Source of the DNA: CAVVSQ01 sp963848825
GTDB lineage: Bacteria > Planctomycetota > Planctomycetia > Gemmatales > Gemmataceae
Assembly: GCA_963848825.1 (NCBI GenBank)
Contig: CAWKFA010000017.1
Coordinates: 558,001 to 622,000, forward strand
DNA: 64,000 nucleotides
Reading direction: 5' to 3'
Shown: positions 38,963 to 48,118 of the stretch, piece after piece
Layout of the letters: every line of letters begins with the position of its first letter
How positions within the stretch are numbered: position 1 is the stretch's first letter
Program-made: the position numbers and the translations under genes
Notes under the pieces: model-generated
What the model saw: the letters and a program-made list of their open reading frames with translations, nothing else
What the model was told of the DNA's origin: nothing
The model's database searches: none

Positions 38963-40723
38963 ATGACCCACCCCATTACCGCGCGGCGCGGAGCCTGGTC
39001 TCAATTCGGTGCCTCCTTATCGCTCCTCGGCATCGCCACCTTCGTAGTGGGCGCACTGTACGCGAAATGGAACCCGGCTAACGGCGGTGAGGCTGCTCCT
39101 CCGAAAAAGGCGCCTGCCTACGAGACACAAAAGGCGGACGCCAACAAGGGCAAGAAGAAACAGCCCGAGTTCGTCAAATCTTCCATCAAAGGCCCGGTTC
39201 CGGCCGCTGGTAAAAAGCTCGATCAACAGGCGTTGACGAAGCTCATCGACAGCGAGGTCGCCAAACGCATGGCCGCCGAAGGCATCAAGCCGTCGCCGCG
39301 GTCCGCGGATGCGGAGTTTCTGCGACGTGCACACCTGGATCTGGTCGGCGTCATTCCCAGCGCGGACAAGGTAGACGCCTTTCTCCAGAACAAGGACACC
39401 GACAAACGCGCGAAGGTCATTGACGAACTGCTGGCCGATCCGCGTTTCGGCAAGGCGCTGGCCGAAATCTGGTCGGGCATCATGATTCCACGCGAATCGA
39501 ACAATCGCCGGCTCGACCACACTCCTCTGCAACAATGGCTCGCCAAGCAATTTAACGACGGCGTTCCCCTGAACAAGCTGGTCTTCGATTTGCTGGTGGC
39601 GACCGGCGACACTGAAGAAAATGGCGCCACCACCTATTTCGTCGGCAACCCGACGGTCGACAAGATGACCGACAACGTGACGCGGGTATTTCTGGGCGTG
39701 CAGCTTCAATGTGCCCAGTGCCACAATCACCCCTTCACGGATTGGAAACAGACGGAATACTGGGCCATGGCCGCGTTCTTCATGAAGACCAAGCCGACGC
39801 TGAACCCGCAAATGGCCGCCAAAAAAGGTGTGGCGCCCGGCATCACCGAGACGGCCGTCAAAGGGGGCGGCAAAAAGCAGGTTTTGCCGGAGTCCGCCAA
39901 GATCGTACCCGCCAAGTTCCTCATGGGCGAGTCGCCCAAGCTCAATCCCGCGGAGCCTTACCGGCCTGTCCTGGCCCGCTGGATCACCGGCCCGAACAAT
40001 CCGTTTTTCGCCAAGGCAATGGTCAATCGCTTCTGGTATCAGTTGTTTGGTCGGGGCCTGGTCAATCCCGTCGACGACATGCATCAGGACAACCCGCCGA
40101 CGCACCCGGAGTTGCTGGCGGCGCTCACGGAACAGTTCAAGGGGAGCGACTTTGATGTCAAATACTTGCTTCGCGCTATTTGTAATAGCGAGGCTTACCA
40201 GCGCACCAGTGAACCTACTTCCGAGAACCGGACCGACGACAAGTTTTTGAGCCATCGGACGGTGCGCGTCTTGAGCCCGGAGCAACTTTACGATTCGCTG
40301 ACCAGTATTGTGGGCATCCCCGGCGCCGGCAAAAAGGGCCCGGAGAAAAAGCTGCCTCCGATGGGCGCCAAGAAGGGGCCGGGGGGGCCGCGCGAGAACT
40401 TCCTGACCTTTTTCCGCATCGACGAGGGGACCGATCCGCTCGAATATCAAGCGGGCATCCCACAGGCGCTGCGCCTCATGAACAGCGGCATGTTCAATAA
40501 CACCAACGGAACCATTTTAACGTCGGTGCAGGAGGGCAAGACCGACCCGAAACAGGTCATCGAACGACTCTACGTTCATGCCCTCTCCCGCCGGCCCACG
40601 GACGACGAAAGCGAGCGCCTTCTGAGCTTCGTCCGGCAGAAGGCCGGTCAGCCCCCGAGACAATCCTACGCCGACATCCTTTGGGCGCTGATTAATTCCA
40701 GTGAATTCGCCTTTAACCATTGA
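38963..40723 (+). CDS. DUF1549/DUF1553 planctomycete protein
   Basis: 586 aa, intact. N-terminal membrane anchor (GASLSLLGIATFVVGALY), a Lys/Ala/Pro linker, DUF1549 (FLRRAHLDLVGVIPSADKVDAFL, QLQCAQCHNHPFTDWKQTEYW with a CxxCH-type motif) and DUF1553 (YRPVLARWITGPNNPFFAKAMVNRFWYQLFGRGL, PPTHPELLAALTEQF, RTVRVLSPEQLYDSL). CxxCH suggests a haem-like or metal site; the proteins are expressed at the envelope but have no agreed function. Co-directional with the DUF1501 gene 56 nt downstream, the usual planctomycete pair. Confidence 0.9.
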   Translation: MTHPITARRGAWSQFGASLSLLGIATFVVGALYAKWNPANGGEAAPPKKAPAYETQKADANKGKKKQPEFVKSSIKGPVPAAGKKLDQQALTKLIDSEVAKRMAAEGIKPSPRSADAEFLRRAHLDLVGVIPSADKVDAFLQNKDTDKRAKVIDELLADPRFGKALAEIWSGIMIPRESNNRRLDHTPLQQWLAKQFNDGVPLNKLVFDLLVATGDTEENGATTYFVGNPTVDKMTDNVTRVFLGVQLQCAQCHNHPFTDWKQTEYWAMAAFFMKTKPTLNPQMAAKKGVAPGITETAVKGGGKKQVLPESAKIVPAKFLMGESPKLNPAEPYRPVLARWITGPNNPFFAKAMVNRFWYQLFGRGLVNPVDDMHQDNPPTHPELLAALTEQFKGSDFDVKYLLRAICNSEAYQRTSEPTSENRTDDKFLSHRTVRVLSPEQLYDSLTSIVGIPGAGKKGPEKKLPPMGAKKGPGGPRENFLTFFRIDEGTDPLEYQAGIPQALRLMNSGMFNNTNGTILTSVQEGKTDPKQVIERLYVHALSRRPTDDESERLLSFVRQKAGQPPRQSYADILWALINSSEFAFNH

Positions 40724-40779
40724 CCCGGACGGGTCGGCAGCTCACGCTTATCTTGCAACTTTCCAGAGGTTCTTTAGCC

Positions 40780-42045
40780 ATGTTCAATACAGATATGTCT
40801 CGCCGCGATATGCTCAAGCTTTCCATGGCCGGCGTGGTCGGCACGGGCCTATCGGGCTGGCTCAATGTGCTGGCCAGCCGGGCGGCCGAAACACGTGCCC
40901 GCACGAAGTCCTGCATCTTGTTGTGGATGGATGGCGGTCCCAGTCACAAGGACACCTTCGATCTGCGCCCGGGTACGGCGCAGGGCGGGCCTTTTCAGGC
41001 CATCGAGACCAACGTTCCCGGCATTCAGATCAGCGAACACTTTCCTCGGCTGGCGCGCCTCATGAATCACGGCGCCCTGGTGCGCAGCATGAGCACCGGC
41101 GAGGGAGCTCATGGACGCGCCAAATACTATCTCCATACGGGTTATAAGGAAGGTGTCGGCGGCCTGGTCTATCCAAGCCTCGGTTCGATCGTGGCGAAAG
41201 AGATTGGCAACCAGGAAAGCCCGCTGCCCAACTATGTCGCCATCGGCAACCGCAGCTTCGGCTCGGGCTTTTTGGCGCTCGCCATCAGCCCCTGGTCGTG
41301 GGCGATCCGGTCCGCGGCGTTGAAAACCTGCGCCTCTTTCGTGAACGCCAACCAGTTCAATAATCGCGTGAGCCTCCTGGACGAGCTCGAGAGCGGCTTC
41401 CACCGCACCCATGGCGACGGGGTCACCGTCGCTCACCGCACCACCTATCAGCGCACCGTGCAACTCATGCATGACCAGGGTGCCCGGGCCTTCGATATTT
41501 CCACGGAGCCGGCTGCCAGTCGAGCCGGTTATGGCACCGGCCGCTTCGCGGATGGCTGCCTTCTGGCACGCCGTCTGGTGGAAACCGGCGTTTCCTTCGT
41601 GGAAGTAAATCTTGGCGGCTGGGACACCCATATGAACAACTTCCAGCGCGTCACCCAGCTTTCCGGCCAGGTCGATCCAGCCATGAGTCAGCTGATTACC
41701 GACCTGAAAGATCGGGGCCTCTTGGACACGACGCTCGTTATCTGGATGGGGGAGTTTGGGCGAACGCCGCGCATCAACACCCGCTCGGCCCAGCCAGGAC
41801 GGGATCATTACCCACGTGCCTGGTCTCTCGCCATGTTCGGCGGCGGCATTCGCGGCGGGCAGGTCATTGGGCGTACCGACGCGGAAGCGGCTACCGTGGT
41901 CGATCGGCCTGTGAGTACGCTCGATTTCATGGCAACCGTCTGCCGCATCCTGGGGATTGATTACAACAAGCAGAATAGTACGCCGATTGGCCGGCCGATT
42001 CGTATTGTCGAGCGCGGAGCCAATCCAATCAGCCAGCTGGTTTAG
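40780..42045 (+). CDS. DUF1501 protein (sulfatase-like fold), local double frameshift
   Basis: About 421 aa. Starts with a Tat-like leader SRRDMLKLSMAGVVG, then CILLWMDGGPSHKDTFDLRP, VRSMSTGEGAHGRAKYYLHTG, FVEVNLGGWDTHMNNF, LVIWMGEFGRTPRIN, GRDHYPRAWSLAMFGGGIRGG: the alkaline-phosphatase-superfamily-like DUF1501 pattern. Between ~41270 and ~41340 the reading frame gives out-of-place residues, whereas the other frame reads ARHQPLVVGDPVRGVENLRL, as expected, so two compensating indels are likely. It works with the DUF1549/DUF1553 gene upstream. Function unknown. Confidence 0.88.
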   Translation: MFNTDMSRRDMLKLSMAGVVGTGLSGWLNVLASRAAETRARTKSCILLWMDGGPSHKDTFDLRPGTAQGGPFQAIETNVPGIQISEHFPRLARLMNHGALVRSMSTGEGAHGRAKYYLHTGYKEGVGGLVYPSLGSIVAKEIGNQESPLPNYVAIGNRSFGSGFLALAISPWSWAIRSAALKTCASFVNANQFNNRVSLLDELESGFHRTHGDGVTVAHRTTYQRTVQLMHDQGARAFDISTEPAASRAGYGTGRFADGCLLARRLVETGVSFVEVNLGGWDTHMNNFQRVTQLSGQVDPAMSQLITDLKDRGLLDTTLVIWMGEFGRTPRINTRSAQPGRDHYPRAWSLAMFGGGIRGGQVIGRTDAEAATVVDRPVSTLDFMATVCRILGIDYNKQNSTPIGRPIRIVERGANPISQLV

Positions 42046-42059
42046 GAGTTGTTCGCGGC

Positions 42060-42246
42060 GCACGTCCCCTGCCACCTTGCGTGGCAGGAACGCAAGGTCT
42101 GTAGCTAGAGGGTGGAACCGTGACTGTGCACGTCCCCTGCCACCTTGCGTGGCAGGAACGGAAGGTCTGTGGCTAGAACCTGGCGGCGCACACGAAAAAT
42201 GGAGCTGTTAGACCTTTCGTTCCTGCCACGCAAGGTGGCAGGGGAC
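42060..42246. repeat. Three-copy hairpin repeat (two direct, one inverted)
   Basis: A 50-bp unit at 42060-42109 and 42128-42177 (two differences between them), and an inverted 35-bp copy at 42212-42246. Each contains the palindrome CCTGCCACCTTGCGTGGCAGG (8-bp stem). Copies two and three can fold into one stem of about 34 of 35 pairs. Looks like a REP- or MITE-type intergenic element; it may also stop transcription from DUF1501. Confidence 0.75.
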
Positions 42247-42284
42247 GAGGAGGGGTTCGGTCTTTTGGTACCAAACGGCTCAGT

Positions 42285-42854
42285 CTAGGTCGCGCGTCCG
42301 AGCGCCGCGCGAAAGCAAGCGTCGAAAAGCAATTCCCACTCACATTTTTGAATTTGCCGGCAAAGAAGTGCGCTGGCTGATTTCTCCCCCATCGCCTTTT
42401 CGCAGAGATCGGTAAAAGCCAGAGCGTCCCACTCCTGTTGTTGTATCAGGAACGACGCGTCCGGCTGGTTCGCCTCTTTAGCAAGCGCCGCGGCGGCGGT
42501 ACGCAAGGGTTCGAAAATAGCATGGCGGCCAACGCGTCGGAACCAGTACTTGGCGTTGCCGAAATCGGGCTCACGGCGGTGCATGAGGCCGTGCCAGTAG
42601 CTGCCCTCGACAGTCGCCAGATCCTGGCTCATGCCATGGGACTCCGTCAGATAATCGTGGTAGAGCCAAAGCCCGGACATACAGGCCTTGGCCATGGCGA
42701 CATCATGCACCTGAAAGGGAGCGAAAACATTGTCGCGCGTCATCACCTTCAAAAGTGGATAGGCGGCGCTATTGGGCTGCCCGGGTCCCAAGTCATTGAG
42801 GCGACCCTGGGCCAAAAGCTCCTGGATCGGGAGCGAATAGGAAGCTGTATCCAT
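42285..42854 (-). CDS. Conserved-looking hypothetical protein
   Basis: 189 aa, intact from ATG 42854: DTASYSLPIQELLAQGRLNDLGPG, LLKVMTRDNVFAPFQV, SGLWLYHDYLTESHGMSQDL, YWHGLMHRREPDFGNAKYWFRRVG, then a helical tail. The pattern 'SYWHGLMHRREPDFGNAKYWFRR' suggests a helical soluble domain with conserved His/Arg; I do not know a function. The frame extends to 42917 over the tRNA, but that part is not real. Confidence 0.65.
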   Translation of the reverse strand: MDTASYSLPIQELLAQGRLNDLGPGQPNSAAYPLLKVMTRDNVFAPFQVHDVAMAKACMSGLWLYHDYLTESHGMSQDLATVEGSYWHGLMHRREPDFGNAKYWFRRVGRHAIFEPLRTAAAALAKEANQPDASFLIQQQEWDALAFTDLCEKAMGEKSASALLCRQIQKCEWELLFDACFRAALGRAT

Positions 42855-42881
42855 GATCGTGGATCCACGCGGCGAAAAGAG

Positions 42882-42954
42882 TGCGCTCGTTGGGACTCGA
42901 ACCCAAGACCCCAGCATTAAAAGTGCCGTGCTCTACCAGCTGAGCTACGAGCGC
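42882..42954 (-). tRNA. tRNA-Lys (anticodon UUU)
   Basis: 73 nt on the minus strand. Acceptor GCGCTCG/CGAGCGC, D arm TAGCTCAGCTGGTAGAGCA, anticodon loop CTTTTAA, T arm GGTTCGAGTCC. CCA is not encoded. Confidence 0.93.
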
Positions 42955-43211
42955 CGCTGCACCTCATTGATTCAGTCTACGGTCAGCCCGACCAAGGACA
43001 AGGCGGCAAAGACCCAATCGCTTGTCGCGCGGCGAAAGATGAATTTATTTTAAGAAATACGTTGCTTCCGGTAATTAGGGGTAGGTAATATGGAAGCGAG
43101 CCTAAAGTTATCGTCCTTTTGTTCCCCTGGCCAAGGTGTGGGCGACGGCCGCTGGCAGCTTTAATAATGCCCAAGAAACTTTCCAAATCATTCTTTCGCT
43201 GGGAGATTGTC

Positions 43212-44143
43212 GTGGTGCCACTAACGAACAACAGACGGCGCGGCTTTACGCTGATCGAATTGCTGGTGGTCATCGCCATCATCGCGATCCTTATCGCCCT
43301 CCTGGTGCCGGCGGTGCAAAAGGTGCGTGAAGCGGCATCGCGTACCACTTGTGCCAATAATCTCAAGCAACTGGGATTGGGCTTTCACAATTACCACGAT
43401 ACTTTCAGCGCCTTTCCCCCCGGCCGCATCGACTCCAACGGCGGGGCTACCTGGTGTACCCTCCTTCTTCCCTACATCGAGCAAGATAACGCCTTCAAGC
43501 TCTGGAACATCAAGAAACTCTATTACGACCAAACAGCCGCCGCCCGGGAGGTGCAGGTGCCCACCTATTTTTGCCCCGCGGCGCAGCTCCGAGGACAATA
43601 TGTTGAGTACCTTGGGCGATGGCGATCCCAACGTCCCCGGGGCCCTCGGCGATTATGGCGTCTGCGACGGCGATAACTCCAACGGCCATGCCTACAATTC
43701 AGAGGACGCCAGCGGTGCGATCATCATCAGCAGCTATGGTCTCGCCGCCAGTGGTGTGGCCATTCACTGGCGCTCCTTGACGAGCATAGCGTCAATCCTG
43801 GATGGGACCAGCAACACCTTCTTGGCCGGCGAGAAGCATGTGATGGCCGGCAAGTTCGGCATCGGTGGCGATTTCACCTCCGGCGCGCCTCATGGCGATG
43901 GGTCGATCTTTAATGGCGACCCTGAAAACCAAAATGCCGCGCGTATTGCCGGGCAAAGCAACCCGCTGGCGATTTCACCGACATCCCCCTACAACGAGAA
44001 TTTTGGCAGACTGGCACGAGGGAGTTTGCCAGTTCGTCATGTGCGACGGCTCGGTAAAGTCCATCGCTAACAGCATCGATTTGCAAAATTACAATCGCCT
44101 GTCGGTCCGCAATGACGGCCAGACTATCACGATTGAATTCTGA
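43212..44143 (+). CDS. DUF1559 prepilin-like protein (two frameshifts)
   Basis: Type IV prepilin/pseudopilin leader RRRGFTLIELLVVIAIIAILIALL, cleaved after Gly and methylated at Phe, followed by a DUF1559 globular domain (LPYIEQDNAFKLW, IASILDGTSNTFLAGEKHV) and the H-X9-DG motif HEGVCQFVMCDGSV. Frame changes near 43575 and 44010. Two GTG codons (43212 and 43215) follow GGGAG; an ATG at 43167 is also in frame. Exported pseudopilins of this family are highly multiplied in planctomycetes. Confidence 0.85.
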
Positions 44144-44174
44144 ACGACTCCGGCAGGGCCTGGAAGCAGCAGAC

Positions 44175-44242
44175 AGAGCCAATCGCAAAACGGGGAGGGA
44201 CCTTCAATTCGATGGTCTCGTCGCCATTTTGGGATTGGCTCT
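44175..44242 (+). terminator. Long inverted repeat between convergent genes
   Basis: AGAGCCAATC at 44175-44184 pairs with GATTGGCTCT at 44233-44242; the inner part can partly pair too. It lies between the DUF1559 stop and the lipoprotein stop on the other strand, so it can serve both. Confidence 0.5.
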
Positions 44243-44308
44243 TTGATTTGAGCTGATATTTATCGGGCTGAGTGCAGTTGGCAGGTCAGAGGCCTGCCTC
44301 ACTCCAGA

Positions 44309-44734
44309 TCATTGCGGTTTGCGAACGGTGATGACGTAGTTGCTCTTCGCGGCATCGACATCTATTTCAATGCCGGAGGTTTCGAAGTCCTGATACATCG
44401 GGTCGAGGAGTTGAGGCCTTGGCTTTTCTCGGCCGCCGAAAAAAGAAGGTGGCTGCACCATGACGCGATATTTGCCTGGAACGACCCCGTCCCCCTGTTT
44501 GACGGAGCTCATCTGAAAGGAGCCGTCCGCCTGAATCTCCCCCTGCGCACTTTGTTTGGTCACTTCAAGGTCGATAGGATCGAACACTACGAGTCCGCGT
44601 GCCAGCACCGTGGCATCCGAGCCGTCGGCATAGACGACGGTTCCCTTGACCTGGTGCATGCCCTTGCTACCGCAGCCGGAACACCAAACAACAAAACAAC
44701 ATCCGAGCGCGAGCCGCCACGGGAAGAGAAGCAA
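44309..44734 (-). CDS. Small lipoprotein, carboxypeptidase-regulatory-like
   Basis: Signal sequence LLLFPWRLALGCCFVVWCSGC with lipobox, then a strand-rich domain beginning HQVKGTVVYADGSDATVLARGLVVFDP and ending NYVITVRKP, the transthyretin/carboxypeptidase-regulatory-like layout common beside DUF1559 genes in planctomycetes. No ATG precedes the signal; TTG at 44734 is the tentative start. It is the last gene of a minus-strand run with two DUF1559 genes. Confidence 0.6.
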   Translation of the reverse strand: MLLFPWRLALGCCFVVWCSGCGSKGMHQVKGTVVYADGSDATVLARGLVVFDPIDLEVTKQSAQGEIQADGSFQMSSVKQGDGVVPGKYRVMVQPPSFFGGREKPRPQLLDPMYQDFETSGIEIDVDAAKSNYVITVRKPQ

Positions 44735-44789
44735 ATTCGCTTTCTTAGAGGTTGGCCTACTCCAGCAGGGATTGGCGCCCCTGGCAAGA

Positions 44790-45842
44790 TTAATCAAGAA
44801 TACCCTCGCGATTAGATTGGATGTTGCCCATAGCGCTCCATTGTTGCAGATTGACGTCATAGCCGAGAAAATGGACGGAGCCATCGCAGTAAAGCATGTT
44901 AAGGCCCGCGGAGTGTGCACTGCCGAAATCCTGGTCATTAGACACGCCGGACCTATCATGCATGGGTGCGCCGCTCGTGGTGCGGCTGTTGTCGTTGTCG
45001 AAGCCGACGTACATCAGTTCGTTGTCGCCGCCATCCATTCCAGTGAAGTAATTGTCAGGATTAATGTAGCGTTCTCCGAGCAGAAATGTTTGGCTCGTGC
45101 CGCGTGTGATATCCGATGGTCGCACCGTACTACATGCATAAATGACTCCCGTGCGCGGATGTGTCAGGAACGGTGGAGAATTTGTATAGCTTGTGGGCCC
45201 GGCGTTTTCCTGGTCGCTAAGGCCTGTACTCCCATCGAGACCACGACCATCCCCCGAGCAAGCCGCATAATCGCCACGGGCCATCAATTCATCGGGGGGG
45301 ACCATGATCGTGTCGGTGACCAGGCCGGCGCCGCCAGGATAGGCAGAGTAATAAGGTTCACCTGGATTTCGGCCGACAGGGTAGGGGCCGCCAGTGCGGC
45401 GCGTTGGACAATTCAAGAATGAAATTGTGGTTTGGCACAACAATAACATATCAGCCTGAAAAGCATTGCTCGTTTTACCCAGACCCAACCGCCGCGCATT
45501 TTCTTGTTCGATGAATGGCAAAATATTGTAAAGCCAGCCTCCTGGCTGCTCCGGACCAAACCCTTTGCTTGGCACGCCTATCCAGTCCCATCCCCAACCA
45601 TTGGAAGGAAAGGCCCCTTTATTGATGTCGATAATATTGTGCATGGCCAGGCCAAATTGTTTGAGATTATTTTGGCAGCTGGCCCGGCTGGAAGCCTCAC
45701 GAACCTTCTGAACTGCGGGCACCAAAAGTGCGATGAGGATGGCAATAATCGCAATAACGACCAGCAACTCTATCAGGGTGAATCCACGCGACCGGTTTGG
45801 ATACCCTCTCACCGACCGGAAACAAGAAATGTAAATGATCAC
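44790..45842 (-). CDS. DUF1559 prepilin-like protein
   Basis: 350 aa, intact. Leader SRGFTLIELLVVIAIIAILIALLVPAVQ, conserved LKQFGLAMHNI, WGWDWIGVPSKGFGPEQPGGWLYNILPFIEQ, FLNCPTRR, DYAACSGDG, TSQTFLLGERY and the H-X9-DG motif HSAGLNMLYCDGSV. GTG start after AAAGGA. Very similar to the next gene (46108-47166), a local duplication. Confidence 0.93.
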   Translation of the reverse strand: MIIYISCFRSVRGYPNRSRGFTLIELLVVIAIIAILIALLVPAVQKVREASSRASCQNNLKQFGLAMHNIIDINKGAFPSNGWGWDWIGVPSKGFGPEQPGGWLYNILPFIEQENARRLGLGKTSNAFQADMLLLCQTTISFLNCPTRRTGGPYPVGRNPGEPYYSAYPGGAGLVTDTIMVPPDELMARGDYAACSGDGRGLDGSTGLSDQENAGPTSYTNSPPFLTHPRTGVIYACSTVRPSDITRGTSQTFLLGERYINPDNYFTGMDGGDNELMYVGFDNDNSRTTSGAPMHDRSGVSNDQDFGSAHSAGLNMLYCDGSVHFLGYDVNLQQWSAMGNIQSNREGILD

Positions 45843-46107
45843 GGGGTTCCTTTCGACGAAATGATACCGAAAGCCGGCCTATCGACGTGGCCCGCATCTG
45901 CTAGCTAAACTGCGAAACCAAACGGCAAAAGCATGTGTACTTTCCAACGCTCGGCCAGCAACAAAAATAATTGGCACATCCGGTCGCCACGAGGCAAAAC
46001 CACCAGATGCACGTCGATGGCAAGAGGTGGAGGAAAATCGTGGTCGACGAAAGAACTCAGCTTAAGGGTGGCCGCCGCCCTTATCAATCTGCTAATCAAT
46101 GATCCCC

Positions 46108-47166
46108 TCATGGCGAGATACGATGTTCCCCATTGCGCATCCACTGGGTTGCATTGACGTTATAACCAATGAAGTGGACAGAGCCGTCGCAGTAGAGCAT
46201 GTTCAGGCCAGCGGTATGGGCACTGCCGAATTGCTGGGTGTAAGCGGTTCCGGGAGTATCCTGAACTGGCGATTGCGCCGTTGAACGGCTGGTGTCGTTG
46301 TCAAAACCGACATACATGGCTTCGTTGTCGCCCGGATCAAGCCCCGTGAAGTAATTGTTGGGGTTAAGATAGCGTTCGCCAATCAGGAATGTTTGGCTGG
46401 TGCCGCGGGTAATATCCGGGATGCGCACGGTGCTGCAAGCGTACATGACGCCTGTAAGGGGGTGCTTGAGGTAAGGAGGCGAGTTCGTATAGGATCCGGG
46501 ACCACCGCCTGAGCTACCATCCACTCTATCGTCTCCCTCGTCAATTTGGCCACCCGTACCGTCCAGTGCAGTGCCATCGCCGGAGTTCGCGGCATAATCG
46601 CCCCGCGCCATCAGCTCATCAGGAGGAATGTGAACCTGCACGGTTTGATAGCCACCCGAACCGAGATGGGCAGTGTTATAAGACGTTAGCCCGTTTACGT
46701 AGGGGTAGGGCCCACCGTTTCGCCTCGTCGGACAATTCAAAAAGGAGATCGTGGAGCGGCATAACAAAAGCATGTCGTCCTCGAAAGCGACGCCTTGTTT
46801 GCCGACGCCGAGCTTGGCGGAGTTTTCTTGTTCGATAAAAGGCAAAATATTGTACAGCCAACCTCCCGGTTGTTCCGGCCCGAACCCCTTGCCCGGAACG
46901 CCGATCCAATCCCAACCCCAACCGTTAGACGGAAAAGCACCCTTATTAATGTCCAGGATGTTGTGCATGGCGAGGCCAAATTGTTTCAAGTTATTCTGGC
47001 AAGAGGCGCGGTTCGAGGCCTCCCGAACCTTTTGCACCGCCGGCACGAGGAGTGCAATCAAAATCGCAATGATGGCGATGACTACCAGCAATTCAATGAG
47101 CGTGAAAGCTTTGGAGCGCCGGCAAGGCAGGGAAGGGGGCCGATTGACAAACATATGAGAGATCAT
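46108..47166 (-). CDS. DUF1559 prepilin-like protein (paralogue)
   Basis: 352 aa, intact, with AAGGAG before the ATG. Leader KAFTLIELLVVIAIIAILIALL (Ala replaces the usual Gly at the cleavage position), then the same blocks as its neighbour (WGWDWIGVPGKGFGPEQPGGW, DYAANSGDG, TSQTFLIGERYLNPNNYFTG, HTAGLNMLYCDGSV). The Ala before Phe is still accepted by some prepilin peptidases, but this is worth noting. Between it and 44790-45842 lie 265 nt without a gene. Confidence 0.92.
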   Translation of the reverse strand: MISHMFVNRPPSLPCRRSKAFTLIELLVVIAIIAILIALLVPAVQKVREASNRASCQNNLKQFGLAMHNILDINKGAFPSNGWGWDWIGVPGKGFGPEQPGGWLYNILPFIEQENSAKLGVGKQGVAFEDDMLLLCRSTISFLNCPTRRNGGPYPYVNGLTSYNTAHLGSGGYQTVQVHIPPDELMARGDYAANSGDGTALDGTGGQIDEGDDRVDGSSGGGPGSYTNSPPYLKHPLTGVMYACSTVRIPDITRGTSQTFLIGERYLNPNNYFTGLDPGDNEAMYVGFDNDTSRSTAQSPVQDTPGTAYTQQFGSAHTAGLNMLYCDGSVHFIGYNVNATQWMRNGEHRISP

Positions 47167-47221
47167 GGGACTCCTTCGCGAATGAAACCTAGAATAATGT
47201 TAAATCAAGAAAGGCCCTCAA

Positions 47222-47845
47222 TCAAGGGCTTAGCGTTATCTGATAGAATACCGACCTGAGCGGCGCCACTTCCTGCCCCATCTTGGAGTCCTTGTTGAAT
47301 TCGGCAGGCAGGGTCTCGTTGCCGCTAGCGTCTTTCAGAGACGCCTCGATACGGTAATAACCCAAATTCACGCCATTAACAGGTTCTCCAGCCACCTTTA
47401 AATGCACAATGCCTTCTTCGTCACTTACTCCCGATGCCGGTTTGATGACATCAGCCATGAAGGCCTCGGGAACATAGGTGACGGTCACGTCTTTGACGGG
47501 CCCGGCGCCCCCCATGACAGTGCAGCGTACGCCCATGATGCCAACGCCGCTTTTTTGAAAAATGGTTAATCTTTTTACCAGATCCTCTTCAGTCAAATCC
47601 AGCTTTTCCGGGTCGATCTGCTTGAGAGCATGTTTAAGAGCAGGGCAGCGCTCAAGCTCCGCGGCATCGAGCCGGCCATCTTTGTTTTTGTCGTACATTT
47701 CCATCGCGCGGGCAGCAATCGCATCGGGATCGAATTTTGGGATGGCAACGGGCGTCGGCCCGCAACCTGCCATAAAAGCGGCCCCGAGCCCTATCCAGAA
47801 AAACCCCAGCGCCGTCCGACACGTGCCTTTCGAAAGAATTTGCAT
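47222..47845 (-). CDS. EF-hand lipoprotein
   Basis: 207 aa, intact. Signal sequence with lipobox MAGC (residues ~25-28), one EF-hand loop DKNKDGRLDAAE in the first third, then a strand-rich carboxypeptidase-regulatory-like domain (VKDVTVTYVPEAF, GIVHLKVAGEPVNGVNLGYYRIE). Probably a calcium-binding envelope protein. It is first in the minus-strand run with the two DUF1559 genes and the small lipoprotein. Confidence 0.78.
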   Translation of the reverse strand: MQILSKGTCRTALGFFWIGLGAAFMAGCGPTPVAIPKFDPDAIAARAMEMYDKNKDGRLDAAELERCPALKHALKQIDPEKLDLTEEDLVKRLTIFQKSGVGIMGVRCTVMGGAGPVKDVTVTYVPEAFMADVIKPASGVSDEEGIVHLKVAGEPVNGVNLGYYRIEASLKDASGNETLPAEFNKDSKMGQEVAPLRSVFYQITLSP

Positions 47846-48118
47846 GGCGATCCTATTTTACCGACGATCCATCAGCCGCGACCATGGACTGATCTTTTTG
47901 CCCGTAACGCGTCGTGCCTAACAGCGCCGCGCCAATCTATATTAGAAGGGAGGAAGTGTGAAAATGCAAGATAATATGATTTTTTTCGAGAGCCCCGCAT
48001 GTTAGAATTCGAGAGCCAGGCAGTTTATTATTTCAACAGTTTCCGTCCCGCCTGACCTCGAGCGCTTTTCGTGGCGCGACTGTGACCATGCTAGCTCGCC
48101 GGCACCGGGAGAATCGCC

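Noticed and set aside
42855..42917. N-terminal extension of the 42285-42854 gene
   Set aside because: It lies over tRNA-Lys and the peptide is the antisense translation of the tRNA T arm; ATG 42854 is the better start.
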